A stretch of DNA of 64,000 nt from NCBI RefSeq assembly GCF_012489685.1, contig NC_080041.1, positions 30,865,780-30,929,779 of the forward strand. The letters run 5' to 3'. This document shows, piece after piece, positions 54,803-64,000 of this stretch. The notes under the pieces were generated by a model. The model did not search any database. It had not been told where the DNA came from and saw nothing but the letters and a program-made list of their open reading frames with translations. The translations under genes were made by a program, and so were the position numbers. Each line of letters begins with the position of its first letter. Position 1 is the first letter of the stretch. The stretch is from Lotus japonicus. Its lineage: Eukaryota > Streptophyta > Magnoliopsida > Fabales > Fabaceae.

Positions 54803-55140
54803 GGCAGATCCCAAACGGATAGAAATCAAGGCGTGAAGGATGCAGTTTTGAAGGGAGCTTCGAGAAGTAAGGGGAAGCAAAACAATAGCCCCATTAAAAA
54901 GAGGGGCCCATGCTGCTGTGTTGATTAAGGAGAGAAAAAGTCAACAACCAGGGAAGCAGGTTGATCACATGCCAGTTTTGAATAGCTCTTCATCCATGTC
55001 GCATGACAAGCAAAGTAAGAAACGTCTCTGTGCCTTTCCCCTCATGGAAACACACCTATGCCTCAACCACAGTTTGAACACCCCTTGATGCTAGGTAGCT
55101 TTTTAATCTCTCTTCTCAACAAAATGACACTGTCAGTTGT

Positions 55141-55893
55141 ATGGGGGAATGGCATGAGGGTTCATGGGAATGGAAGCTGTGCTGGAACAGAAATTTGTTA
55201 GAGAGGGAGCAGGTCAGATTAATTGAACTCCAAAGATGTTTGGCTGGCTTTTCACCAAAGGTGGGGGTTCCAGATAGATGGATATGGATTAAGGAGGGTT
55301 CTGGTACTTTTTCGGTATCTTCTGCTTATGAATTTCTGTCTGGCTTCTCAGTTGGATCCTACGAAGGCATATTCGAGTTACTATGGGCCTCCAAGGCCCC
55401 GTCAAATTCAATAGCTTTAGCCTGGAAAGTGCTCAACAAGATTCAGACGAAAGACGAACTAAGAAAAAGGAATGCGCTTCCAGCTATTGTTGATGTTTCT
55501 TGCGTTGTGTGCTTAAATGCAGAGGAATCAATCGCTCATCTATTTTTCAGTTGCCCGTCGAGCTGGTATGTTTGGAGCGGAATTTTACGATGGATTGGCT
55601 CAATTGGGGTGCTGCCATGTGATGGAAAATTTCATTTTATTCAGTTTTTGAACAATTGTTCGGGGAATAAATTGTGGAAGAGAGTCCTTTCTCTGATCTG
55701 GATAGCTACGGTTGGAGTGATTTGGAACACTCGTAATGGTATAATATTTAATGAAGAGGAGGTTGATTGGAATAGGCTTCTTGATTTAATCCAATACAAG
55801 GTGTGGTTATGGATAAAAGCAAAGGATGTCAATTTCAGCTATTCCTTGATCGAATGGATTTCAAATCCTGTTTCTTGTGCTGATGTCTTGTAA
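55141..55893 (+). pseudogene. LINE ORF2 C-terminal region (zf-RVT)
   Basis: DRWIWIKEGSGTFSVSSAYE, APSNSIALAWKVLNKIQTKD, then CVVCLNAEESIAHLFFSCP and ATVGVIWNTRNGIIFNEEE. These are the conserved post-RT zf-RVT features of plant LINEs. Open for 250 codons and ends TAA at 55891-55893. RT itself is absent upstream. Confidence 0.85.
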
Positions 55894-56631
55894 GCTGGTC
55901 AGTCTGTTGTGTGGGGCTATGTCTACATGTTTAGCTCCTTCTTAGAGTATTCACGAGTTGTTGTGGGACTGTTGGCAATTTGGATTTTGCTGCTAAATTA
56001 TGGTTGATCACTTCTGGTATCATGGATTTGGGAATCAGAAATTTTTAGGAATATATTAATTGCTGGTTGTTGATGCAGGAACTTTAAGGGGCCGTAATTT
56101 GCTGGTTGATTGGGCCTATTATGGAAATTTTGTTGCTGGTTGCATACTATTAAGCTGAAGTATTTTGCAGGAGGATTTGCATCTATAACTAGTTGGAGTT
56201 TTATTCAAATCATGGTGGAGTTTAGTTACCTTTTGAGACTTAATATATCATGTTGTAATGGGGACCTGTCCAGTGCCATTCGTTATTGTTGGGGTCGTTG
56301 ATACTATGGTTTTGGGTGGTAGAACTGTGTCTCTGATTTCATTAATGGGTGGGTTTTGTAATTTCTTCTTGGGGGCGTCGTCTTGGCTTTCTAAAATTTG
56401 TACTCTTTTTCCTTCACCAGGTTTTTCCCAAGGGGGTTTTCCTGGTAAGGTTTTAATGAGGCATGTTTTATTAAGCTTGCCTCCAAGGGGATGGGGGGTT
56501 TTTCTTTAGCCTTCGTGCTGTAAGTTCTTAGTTAGTTGCTTCTTTTTTCTTTACCATTCTTTCTCTTTGTATTGGGTTGAAGTACCCCTTGTGCTTCATT
56601 CAATATATTCTTTTGGCTTATCAAAAAAAAA
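55894..56631 (+). other. LINE 3' untranslated tail
   Basis: Non-coding G/T-rich sequence with cttcattcaatatattc before a terminal A-run, typical of plant L1 3' ends. Confidence 0.65.
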
Positions 56632-56639
56632 GGTAGCTT

Positions 56640-57830
56640 GTCCTCTACGCAGATGGATGGGGATGGAGCTTAGAACAAAGTTCGTCCCCCGGAAAGGCAA
56701 TTCATGATGAATGTTTTTCATATAGAAGGTAACCAATATGCCTTGAAGGATGATGAGGCAGCCTTGTCCACCATTGTGAATGGTCAAGGAGGGCAAAGAG
56801 GGAGTAATGAGGAGGTTTACCACAACAGCAGAGCTTCTTGAACGAGATGTCTTGGTTCGTGACCGCCCCCTCCTTTATATAGTTGTGTACTTGTGCTATG
56901 GATTTCCAAGAAACAAAGGTTTTATGTTGGAACGTTTGTGGGGTAGTTCATAGCCGAAGGAGGAGAATGGCAAGGGACATGGTTGAGAAATATAAACCTG
57001 ATGAGTTCATTGTCATTGAGACGCAATGCTCTTTCACTAGTGCAAACATTTTTTTGGAAGAACTTGGGCTTTGAGATTTGTGGAATAGCTGAAGCGTCAG
57101 GATTTGCTGATGGAATTTGGTTGCTAAGTGACCGTAATTTTACCAACTCCATTATGGATGTGCATAATCAAGTGGTTACAATGCAAATAGTGGGTTTGTA
57201 GTGCAGTTTATGTGAACCTGAGCCCGAATGGTCAGGATATTCTTTAGCGCCATCTAGGTCATCTTCGTCCCTCTATTATTTTTCCTTAGTTGTTGATTGG
57301 TGACTTTAATGAGATCGCTTATCCCTTGGAGGTCAAAGGGGGTCTTTTTTTGCTTGCAGCACTCAAAGAGGTTTCTAGCCATGATCGAGAGGTGATTTGT
57401 TTGACCTTAGAGCATTTGGGATTCATATACCTGGTTTCGCAGATTAGAAACTAGGCAATCGATATCAAAGTGTCTAGATAGAGCTTTAAGAGATGTTAGC
57501 TAGCGTCATCTTTTTCCGGAGGTCGTTATAGAGAATCTGCCTTGGGTTCATTCGGATCATTGCCCCTACTTTTGCGATGTGGAGGATTCAAAGTGAACAA
57601 GAAGAATAGACTGTTTTGATTTCTTGCTTCATGGGTCTCGCACCCAAAGTTCTAGGAGGTTGTTGAAACGGGGTGGAGGAAAGGAAATGATGCAATGCTA
57701 TCTAGACTTGACCATGTTAGAAAGGATGCAGTTGAGTTTAAAAAGTCAGTTTTTGGAAATATTTTTCAACGAAAACATAAATGTGAAAACCGGCTGAGAG
57801 ACGTTCAAACAGGCCCTGATGGTTTCTATT
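56640..57830 (+). pseudogene. LINE ORF1 end plus ORF2 endonuclease domain, decayed
   Basis: MDFQETKVLCWNVCGVVHSR begins the apurinic endonuclease domain (56898 on). VEKYKPDEFIVIETQCSFTS and, after a frameshift near 57060, FEICGIAEASGFADGIWLLS follow. Later frames show LLIGDFNEIAY (about 57294) and HSDHCPLLLRC. Several stops and shifts are present. It ends near 57830 before RT. It is complementary in content to the LINE copy just upstream. Confidence 0.75.
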
Positions 57831-58179
57831 AATAATAATGAATATTTGACTTCGAATGTGAGTTCATTGTTTCGGTCCTATAAGTGGGCTCTGTTTATCT
57901 TACATAAAAGTATAATTAAATTTGAATGTTAGCTGAACCGTGTAAATTTTTATTTTAATCAAAATTTGGAGATTCATGGGCTTCATGCAATCATGTTGTC
58001 CTGTCCAGTTTATGTTTGATAAAATGCTTTAGAGGAAGTAGTTTTTCATCAACTGCTCCTTGCAGAAGCAATATCTTCACTAGCGTGGTTATGTGCCACC
58101 ATTTTACATTTCTTTTTAGCAGTAAGATTCAGTAGCAGTGGATGTTTCTCCTTCTCAGGGAAGTGAGCTACATTATTCT
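57831..58179. other. Interval with no gene seen
   Basis: AT-rich sequence without ORFs or recognisable repeats between the LINE remnant and the MULE-type element. Confidence 0.4.
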
Positions 58180-58188
58180 TTTAAACTT

Positions 58189-59492
58189 GGCTTAATTAAG
58201 TTTTTTTTCCGTAACCTTTACACCACTTTTGGTTTTAGTCCCTTGCTAAGGTAAATGTGGGAGATCGTCCCTAACCTTTAGGGTATTGATTGATTTTAGT
58301 CCCTCTGACGGGTTAGTCAAAGCCGAAACTCCGTTTTGCCCATGTAGCATTACCAGGACAATTAATCAACACGAGTGATTTTTTATATTTTATTTTTTAA
58401 TTATTAATTAGACTATTAATTATTTAAAAAACTGAAACTAATGATTAAATTAGTTAACAACATCATATTTATTCATCATCATCTTCAACATTATTTGATC
58501 ATCTTTATCCTCCAGCAACAATAAAATTCCAGAAAACTAAAAATGAGTGTACATGTTTTGTTGTTAAACAAAAAAGGATTTGATGGGAGAAGATGGAATT
58601 TTGTTGGTCTTAAAAGATCCAGAAAGTTTTCCTACTCTCTTCTCGCAACACAAGTGACACAAGTGGAATGCTTTTTCTTTGAACCAGATCCAGATCCAGA
58701 AACACTTCCCTCACTCAGCTCTCGTCCTCATCCTCTCACTTTGAACCCAGATCCAATATCAACGCAAAAGCATAACCATAGAGCCAGATCTGCCTCCAAG
58801 CTTTAGAGGCTCCATCGATCTGCCTCCGAAACGGCGACCATAACGTGAAAGTTTGAAACGCAGATGCCGGAGGTTGCGCCGCCGCGACCAACACCTTCTT
58901 CCTTGCGACAACGATCGTTTTCTTCCTCTCAATTGCCTTTCTCTTCGTCGAGAATGTCATCCGCATGAAACTGTGAAACAAAGACGTCGGAGGTTGTGCC
59001 GTTGCGGCCACCGCCCTCTTCCTCATGAAAAGGGTCATCCTTTCCTCAAGACCTAGGTTGGGAGAAGATCAAGTGGAAACCCTCCATTCTCTTGTTGTGG
59101 AATTTTTGTACCTCTGAGATGCATCACATTAAAATGCGTCTTTTGTATTATGTTTTGATTTCAATATGCTAGATTGATCAGCAAGATTTTGAGTTTTTGG
59201 GAAACAGAAAACTGTTATTTGATCTAATGAGGTTGAAGGTGAAGTGGAGGTGTTTAATTTGATTTATAAGTTACTGATTTGGGGTTCAAAGTGGTGGTGT
59301 GGCTGAGTTCTAGCAGGACTACGGTGATGTGGCAGCCACATGTGGGACTGCCGGAGCTACGGTGTTGACCAGCCTGGCCGGAGGGACTAAAATCAATCAA
59401 TACCCTAAAGGTTAGGGATGATCTCTCACATTTGCTTCGTCGAGGGACTATAACCAAAAATGCTGTAAAAGGGATCAAAACTTAATTAAACC
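58189..59492. mobile_element. MULE-type non-autonomous element with long TIRs (Pack-MULE candidate)
   Basis: Inverted repeats of about 130 bp: the left starts ggcttaattaag and the right reads ggtttaattaag. Both share ccctaacctttagggtattg and gattgattttagtccctc. Flanks are TTTAAACTT (58180-58188) and TTTAAATTT (59493-59501), a 9-bp TSD with one mismatch, as expected for Mutator-like elements. The interior (about 58480-59100) is GC-richer and gene-like, with a repeated ccggaggttg...gcgaccaacacc type segment at 58866 and 58989. No transposase is present. Confidence 0.75.
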
Positions 59493-59559
59493 TTTAAATT
59501 TTAATCCCAACCGTGTTTTTGATACATCGGAAAACTAACAGAAAAACAAAACTAACGAG

Positions 59560-60050
59560 CAAGCACTAAGTCTCTCATGACAAGGGTCTCTACTTCCCAC
59601 GGAGGCTTCTCCAAGAAGCTGAACTCCACACCCGGAGAACGTGCTCCCATCTAAGCTAGGAAGGTAGCCGGAGCATTGCACTCCCGCTTCACCCTCTCAC
59701 TGAGATGCGCCATGCTCTGTCCTTTAAGTTCTTGATATCAGTCAAAATAGGAAGAAAACGTATGTTGTCTTCATCCTCTATATTGTGAACCAAATCCTTA
59801 CAGTCCACTTCCACAATTACATCCCTGTATCCACGCTCCCAAACCAGTTCCATGCCCATCAACAAAGCTTGCGCCTCCGCCATCAAAGCATTTCCCCCAC
59901 GTCGGTGCACCACAAAACCAAACAACCAATTCCACTGAGTATCCCGCGCCAAACCTCCAGCTCCGCTGATCCCATCCCGGTCCCGATAGCTACCATCAAC
60001 ATTCAATTTTATCGTTCCTCACGTCGGAGGTTGCCACCTGCTTCCTAATC
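59560..60050 (-). pseudogene. LINE RNase H domain fragment
   Basis: The minus strand reads LNVDGSYRDRDGISGAGGLA, FVVHRRGGNALMAEAQALLM, VIVEVDCKDLVHNI and, past stops, ECNAPATFLA and EKPPWEVETLVMRDLV. The catalytic Asp/Glu positions (NVDGS, AEAQA, EVDCK) remain. A stop and frame change occur after about 59690. The rest of the LINE is missing. Confidence 0.8.
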
Positions 60051-60059
60051 CCAACCGAG

Positions 60060-60364
60060 TTAACCGTTAAGTACTTGAATATCTTCTATTTTAAATATTA
60101 ATGACTTCATTAAATGGAATGAAATTTGACAATATTTTCTTTAATAACAAAAATAAAATAAAATTTGAATATGTGATTGTTAACACTAAAATCCAATTTT
60201 AAGTAATTTTACTATAACAAATACTCGCATGTATGAGTATGTGTATATCGGCACCGCTCCGTTTGTATATAGACTAATACTTAAAATATCCATTTTTTCA
60301 ACCCGGGGTCATTATATTTGTGACGGGTTTTAAAACCGCGAGTATCCAATGATACATTTTTTTT
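60060..60364. other. Interval with no gene seen
   Basis: AT-rich. It contains a tgacgggttttaaaacccgcg-like GC patch near 60320, but no element could be delimited. Confidence 0.35.
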
Positions 60365-60899
60365 CCCCGCCGTTGCCATTCCTAGATCCAACATCCCCAT
60401 GCAACAACTGCTCGAGATTGCCATTATCAACATATTCATACATAACTATCCTGTAATATACATAAGGAATCACGCTGGCTTGGGAACTTGGCTTCCGTTC
60501 AGTAGCGTGCTATGTTGACAGCACAGAGCTCCACCAGATTCTGTGTAGTAGCGAGGATGTCCAGAATCATTGGCACCTATGCTTTTGCAAAACTCGCTGT
60601 GAGTGAAGGCTGGGATTGGAAGGTCTGGAGGATTTCCCCCTCCGCTATAGTTCCCCTCCTTTGTCAGGATGCAGTAGTTTAGTTTCGTTGTTGCTTTTAT
60701 TTCTCTATGTGACAAAAAAAAATCGTGTAATATACATCCATAATATTTAATATAGAAATTAAATAAATTGAGATAAAAAATAAAAAATACCTGTATATAT
60801 GTCCGACCCCTCAACACAGTATCCAAGCAACCTAACAAGATTCTTGTGCCGCACAAGACCAATTATTTCTTCTTCTACTTTAAATTCCCTCTTAGCTTG
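60365..60899 (-). pseudogene. Receptor-like kinase fragment
   Basis: Minus-strand 60899-60791 reads [20 protein letters not shown] then [10 protein letters not shown] up to a GT donor. 60450-60365 after an AG reads IVMYEYVDNGNLEQLLHGDV. Together they match kinase subdomains III-V of plant receptor kinases of the GNLEQWLHGDVG type. The codon join is not clean (a stop arises at the predicted junction). The intervening 340 bp contains an unrelated open stretch. ATP-binding and catalytic regions are absent, so this is a remnant. Confidence 0.75.
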
Positions 60900-60907
60900 G
60901 CCCCAGA

Positions 60908-61653
60908 TAGGAGTGAGAATAGGCTATACCGTTCGTAGGGTCCTATGGCCTACCAGGTCAGGTCAGGACAAATTAGTATATAGGCAAGACTTAAGCTTTT
61001 TGAAAAACTCATTTAGTTAAAAAGGTCAGGCTCATGTCATTCAACAAGCCTTATAAGCCTTATAGGCTAGCATATTTAAGTAAATATGATTAATATTTTT
61101 CTAGTACATTGTAAATATGATTAGTATAAATATATTTTACCATTGATGATGCTATATATTAAAAATTTAATAATATCTTGAAATTATATAGTTATTGACA
61201 TTTTTATATATTTAGGAAAATTGACTTATGTAATGTTTCAAAGTTATAAGTCTATTTAAAAATAAATATATGACGTATTTAAATACCTTACTATAAAGTG
61301 TGATTTTAAATTGGCACTCCGACTCTAAGAAACCAACATAATCTCATTTAGTTTCATCTCTACCTAGTAGCTTATAATATTATAAGTCTCATTGTTGAAA
61401 AAATTATTTTAGTATAATTTAACTCGTTAGCTTATAAGTTTGATAGCTTTTTTACAGATATGTTTGTTAGCAAACGTAAAACTCTTTGTGAAACGTGCAT
61501 TTAAATAGGTTACCGGGCCAAGCCAGACTTTCGGGAAGGCCAGACCAGGCTCGAAAAAAGCCTATGACAAGCCAGGCTCAAGCCTTAAGACTTTTAAGCA
61601 GGCTAAGCATATTTACGCAAAGCCTACCTAGGCCCAACATATTTCCACCCCTA
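60908..61653. mobile_element. Non-autonomous hAT-type element
   Basis: Left end taggagtgagaatagg and right end (read inward) taggggtggaaatatg are imperfect inverted repeats. The subterminal regions are rich in aggtcagg and ccaggc-type repeats. Flanks are GCCCCAGA (60900-60907) and ACCCCTGA (61654-61661), an 8-bp TSD with two mismatches. About 746 bp, no transposase. It lies at the edge of the kinase fragment. Confidence 0.65.
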
Positions 61654-61661
61654 ACCCCTGA

Positions 61662-62154
61662 TCACGTGTTAAACACTAAGACCACACTTCTAGGAGAGTC
61701 AGAAACACAAGTTCAAGACCGCAAAACCGTCATCAAGTAGCAAGTCGTATATATCTTATTTACTTATTTTTTGAAAAATGTAAATTTTCTAATATAAAAT
61801 ACTACTACTAATAACTTTCAAAGTTGCACTTCTCACGTTACACTTTTAAGTTCTCACATTGCATTTCCTATGTTGTTATCAATATTACTTAATTTTTCAT
61901 TATATTATTACCTCTCTTAAGTCTCAGTAATATATCCTATACATACTAATTTTTTGGGGGTCTAAATATTTTTGGAGGCCTTAGGCAATTGTCTAATTTG
62001 CCTTGCCATTTACACGGAGCATAGCAACGGTTTAGTTATAAAAAGGTAACAAAAATATCTAACCATCAACCATGTGTGACATCACAAAATTCATGACAAG
62101 TGACGACACTATTAATTCAATAGTATGGAAACAACGGCCCGAAAAGAAAAACGC
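61662..62154. other. Interval with no gene seen
   Basis: AT-rich to mixed sequence with no recognisable gene. The first 80 bp may be leftover coding sequence flanking the hAT insertion, but no frame was recognised. Confidence 0.35.
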
Positions 62155-62348
62155 TTAGGGCGTGTTTGGTTTGTCTGTTTCCTGTTTTTATTTTCACTGA
62201 AAATAGAAAATAGACGTGAAACTTGTTTGGTTAAATTTTAGAAAATATTTCTGAAAATAGGTTCAAAATTGAAAATGAAAAAAAAAATCATATTCTATGT
62301 TTTTTGTTGAGAAGTTTGTGAAAATGGAAACAGAACAAACACGGTGGC
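62155..62348. mobile_element. Short MITE with cgtgtttg ends
   Basis: The left end gcgtgtttggtttgtctgttt and the right end (read inward) cgtgtttgttctgtttcc are inverted repeats, and the interior is A-rich. The target duplication was not resolved, so the superfamily is open. Confidence 0.5.
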
Positions 62349-62535
62349 AACTTAGTCAATATATGAAACTTGACTACATAAAACATGAAGTAACACAAAA
62401 CATAAGATACATGATGGTGCAGTGGTTTGTAGTCAATTTTCTCTCTTCTCTGGCCCGTGAGTCCCTCAAGTAGCAACTGCTTCCCCTGTTTTATTTCATG
62501 TACTTTTGGACCCTCAAGTAGCAAAATGTGTAGTT

Positions 62536-63479
62536 TAGGCCTGTCCAGGGTGAACCGGCCCGAACCGAACCCGGCTAAACTGAGCCAATTTTCATGAAAA
62601 CGGGCCGGTCGGGCCGGTTTTCGGGTCACTCGGTTGAAAGAAACCGGTTTACTGTGGTTTGGTTCGGTCGGTTTCGATTTGGGCTCAAAACCGACCGAAC
62701 CGACTGAAGTAGTTTGAAAAAAAAAACTGCAGCCAAGCCCAGCCCAGTTTGAGTGAGAAAGAGAGAGGTCTGGGGAATAAAAATTGAAGCCCATTTAAAC
62801 AAAACCTTACTAGCTTTCATTTAACCCTAACCTCCATCACTTTTCCCTTCTCATCTTCAGAAACCCTAGCCGCCACTCTGCATCAGCCTGCCCTTCCCAC
62901 CATGAGCCAACCCTAGCCGCCACCACCCCACCCAACCGCCGCCACCACCGCCATGTCTCTTCTCTTCCCCTCTCATAGATAACCTCTCAGCCCTTCTCTT
63001 CTCTCCTCTTCTCTTCACCCCGCTGTTGACATAGATACTGCTGATCTTCTATTCTTCTTCTCAAATAGAACCTACGAGGTCGAATCTGGAGTTCTGCAGC
63101 CCCTCCATCTACAGCGGCGCTCAGATCGGTCTCATCAAGGTCGAAGGTGCTTGATCTGCAAGTGTGAACCCTTCCATGCGATTTTTCTGTTGATTTTCCT
63201 CTTCAATTTGTTGTATTGAGGTTTCTTTGTTATTGTAATGCAAAATATCAATGAAAAATTCATGTGTTTCTCCTCTGTGCCCTCTGTTCTATACTCTGTT
63301 TTTTTTCTTCCTCTCAACCGAGTAACCGACCGTATACACCCGAGAACGACAAGACCGAACCCGATAAATCCGATCATACTGGTCGGACGGTGGCGGTTGT
63401 GCTTGTTTGGTGGTTTAAACCGATCGGATCCGAGAATATTGGCCCGAGCACGCCCGTATCCGACCGCTGGACACCCCTA
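62536..63479. mobile_element. Non-autonomous hAT element, 944 bp, perfect 8-bp TSD
   Basis: It is flanked by GTGTAGTT on both sides (62528-62535 and 63480-63487). The termini are taggcctgtccag on the left and, read inward from the right, taggggtgtccag. Subterminal arrays of CCGAACCG/GGTCGG-type repeats lie on both sides. The interior (62790-63240) looks like plant gene leader sequence, with aaccctag, CT-rich stretches and a short ccaccaccgcc repeat. Same family as 18167-20785. Confidence 0.88.
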
Positions 63480-63487
63480 GTGTAGTT

Positions 63488-64000
63488 GTTTGGGACACAC
63501 TGGAAAGTGAAATGGGTTGATTTCCGTACATGAACAGTGGCTATGCAGTTTTCCCTGCATAATTGGCGGGAAAACTAGACAAAGAGAGGCTTTAATAATA
63601 AAGAGACTGAAATACCCTCCTTACTCATGTGCTTACTGTTTTCTTCTTTGAGTTCTTTCTTCGTTTTTTTTTTGAAGAGAGTTCTTTCTTCGTTGGTACA
63701 CTGTTAGATAGATAAGTATATTTCCAAATGCTATTAATTTAAAAGTAAATACTGAATACTCTTTAGATCAAATTCAAATAATGTAAAATAAAATATGTGT
63801 TTAAATAATTTGAGAGATAAATTTAAATTATTATGTTTTTTTGTAAATTGTAAAATTATTTCATTCTATTGTTAACAAATATAATTATTGGAATGATGTA
63901 ATTATATCTAAAATAAGATACAAAGTTTAATTTAATATATAACTAAACACGATTTATGAATTTTTTGAAGTCATTTATGTGATGGGTAAAATTGTAATTA
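63488..64000. other. Right-edge interval, no gene seen
   Basis: AT-rich sequence with a short duplicated gagttctttcttcgtt (63649 and 63679). No ORF of note. Confidence 0.4.

Larger units (their letters stand above)
53810..56631 (+). mobile_element. Rearranged L1-type LINE (ORF1, zf-RVT and 3' tail, core deleted)
   Basis: A weak ORF1 start (GGNRLLPRCYVKEELF, about 53810-53990) is followed by CT-rich unrelated sequence, then good ORF1 (54224-54802), then the ORF2 C terminus (55141-55893), then a 3' tail ending in an A-run at about 56621-56631. The endonuclease and RT catalytic domains are missing between 54.9 and 55.1 kb. Confidence 0.75.

Noticed and set aside
58853..59056. Arg-rich frame in the MULE-type element
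   Set aside because: Short, no recognised domain; kept only as part of the possible captured interior.
62288..62820. Minus-strand 168-codon frame
   Set aside because: Runs across a MITE, the hAT TSD and hAT terminal repeats, so it is not a gene.

Overview
This window is nuclear DNA from a plant, almost certainly a eudicot and possibly a papilionoid legume. That view rests on spliced wall-associated kinase genes, plant LTR-retrotransposon lineages including a SIRE1-like Sirevirus, plant L1 LINEs, hAT, MULE, CACTA and Helitron-type remnants, and an AT-rich background. The legume assignment is inference only. No bacterial, organellar or CRISPR features were seen.

Most of the window is nested mobile DNA. 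At 1-2177 lies the C-terminal part of a decayed Mutator-like (MULE) transposase. From 2178 to 17843 lies an internally deleted Ty3/gypsy element of apparent Tat type. It has an antisense coiled-coil ORF, a gag-protease reading frame with no reverse transcriptase, a primer-binding site and one LTR. Inserted in its gag is a full-length, apparently intact Sirevirus (7289-16842) with LTRs identical by eye, a CTTAT target duplication, a 1615-codon gag-pol, and an env-like ORF reached through a UAG-CAA-UUA readthrough context. At 17868-20815 are candidate terminal exons of an unrecognised host gene. They are split by a hAT-type element (18167-20785), which itself carries a solo LTR (19241-20776).

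Region 20.8-33 kb is an AT-rich, roughly 200-bp tandem-repeat field. It has been hit repeatedly by LINEs, a copia-type LTR, a Stowaway-like MITE and short LINE tails, and it runs up to a probable Helitron 3' end and a truncated copia RNase H plus LTR. Region 33-37 kb holds LTR-like, MITE-like and LINE remnants.

The clearest host gene is a wall-associated receptor kinase (38180-46678, three exons, 755 codons). Its coding sequence is intact, but intron 1 is swollen to about 6.1 kb by a tRNA-derived SINE that was then invaded by an intact 4978-bp copia element with identical LTRs. A tandem paralogue (48106-50020) is a pseudogene: most of exon 1 is deleted and there is a premature stop near the C terminus.

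Region 50.2-53.4 kb is a minus-strand mosaic of exon-like pieces, one resembling a PKHD-type hydroxylase, plus a strong inverted repeat. Region 53.8-60 kb holds rearranged LINEs and a MULE-type element with long terminal inverted repeats (58189-59492). The right end holds a receptor-kinase fragment, two hAT-type non-autonomous elements (one with a perfect 8-bp TSD) and a MITE. All boundaries and homologies were read by eye. No alignment or database search was run.
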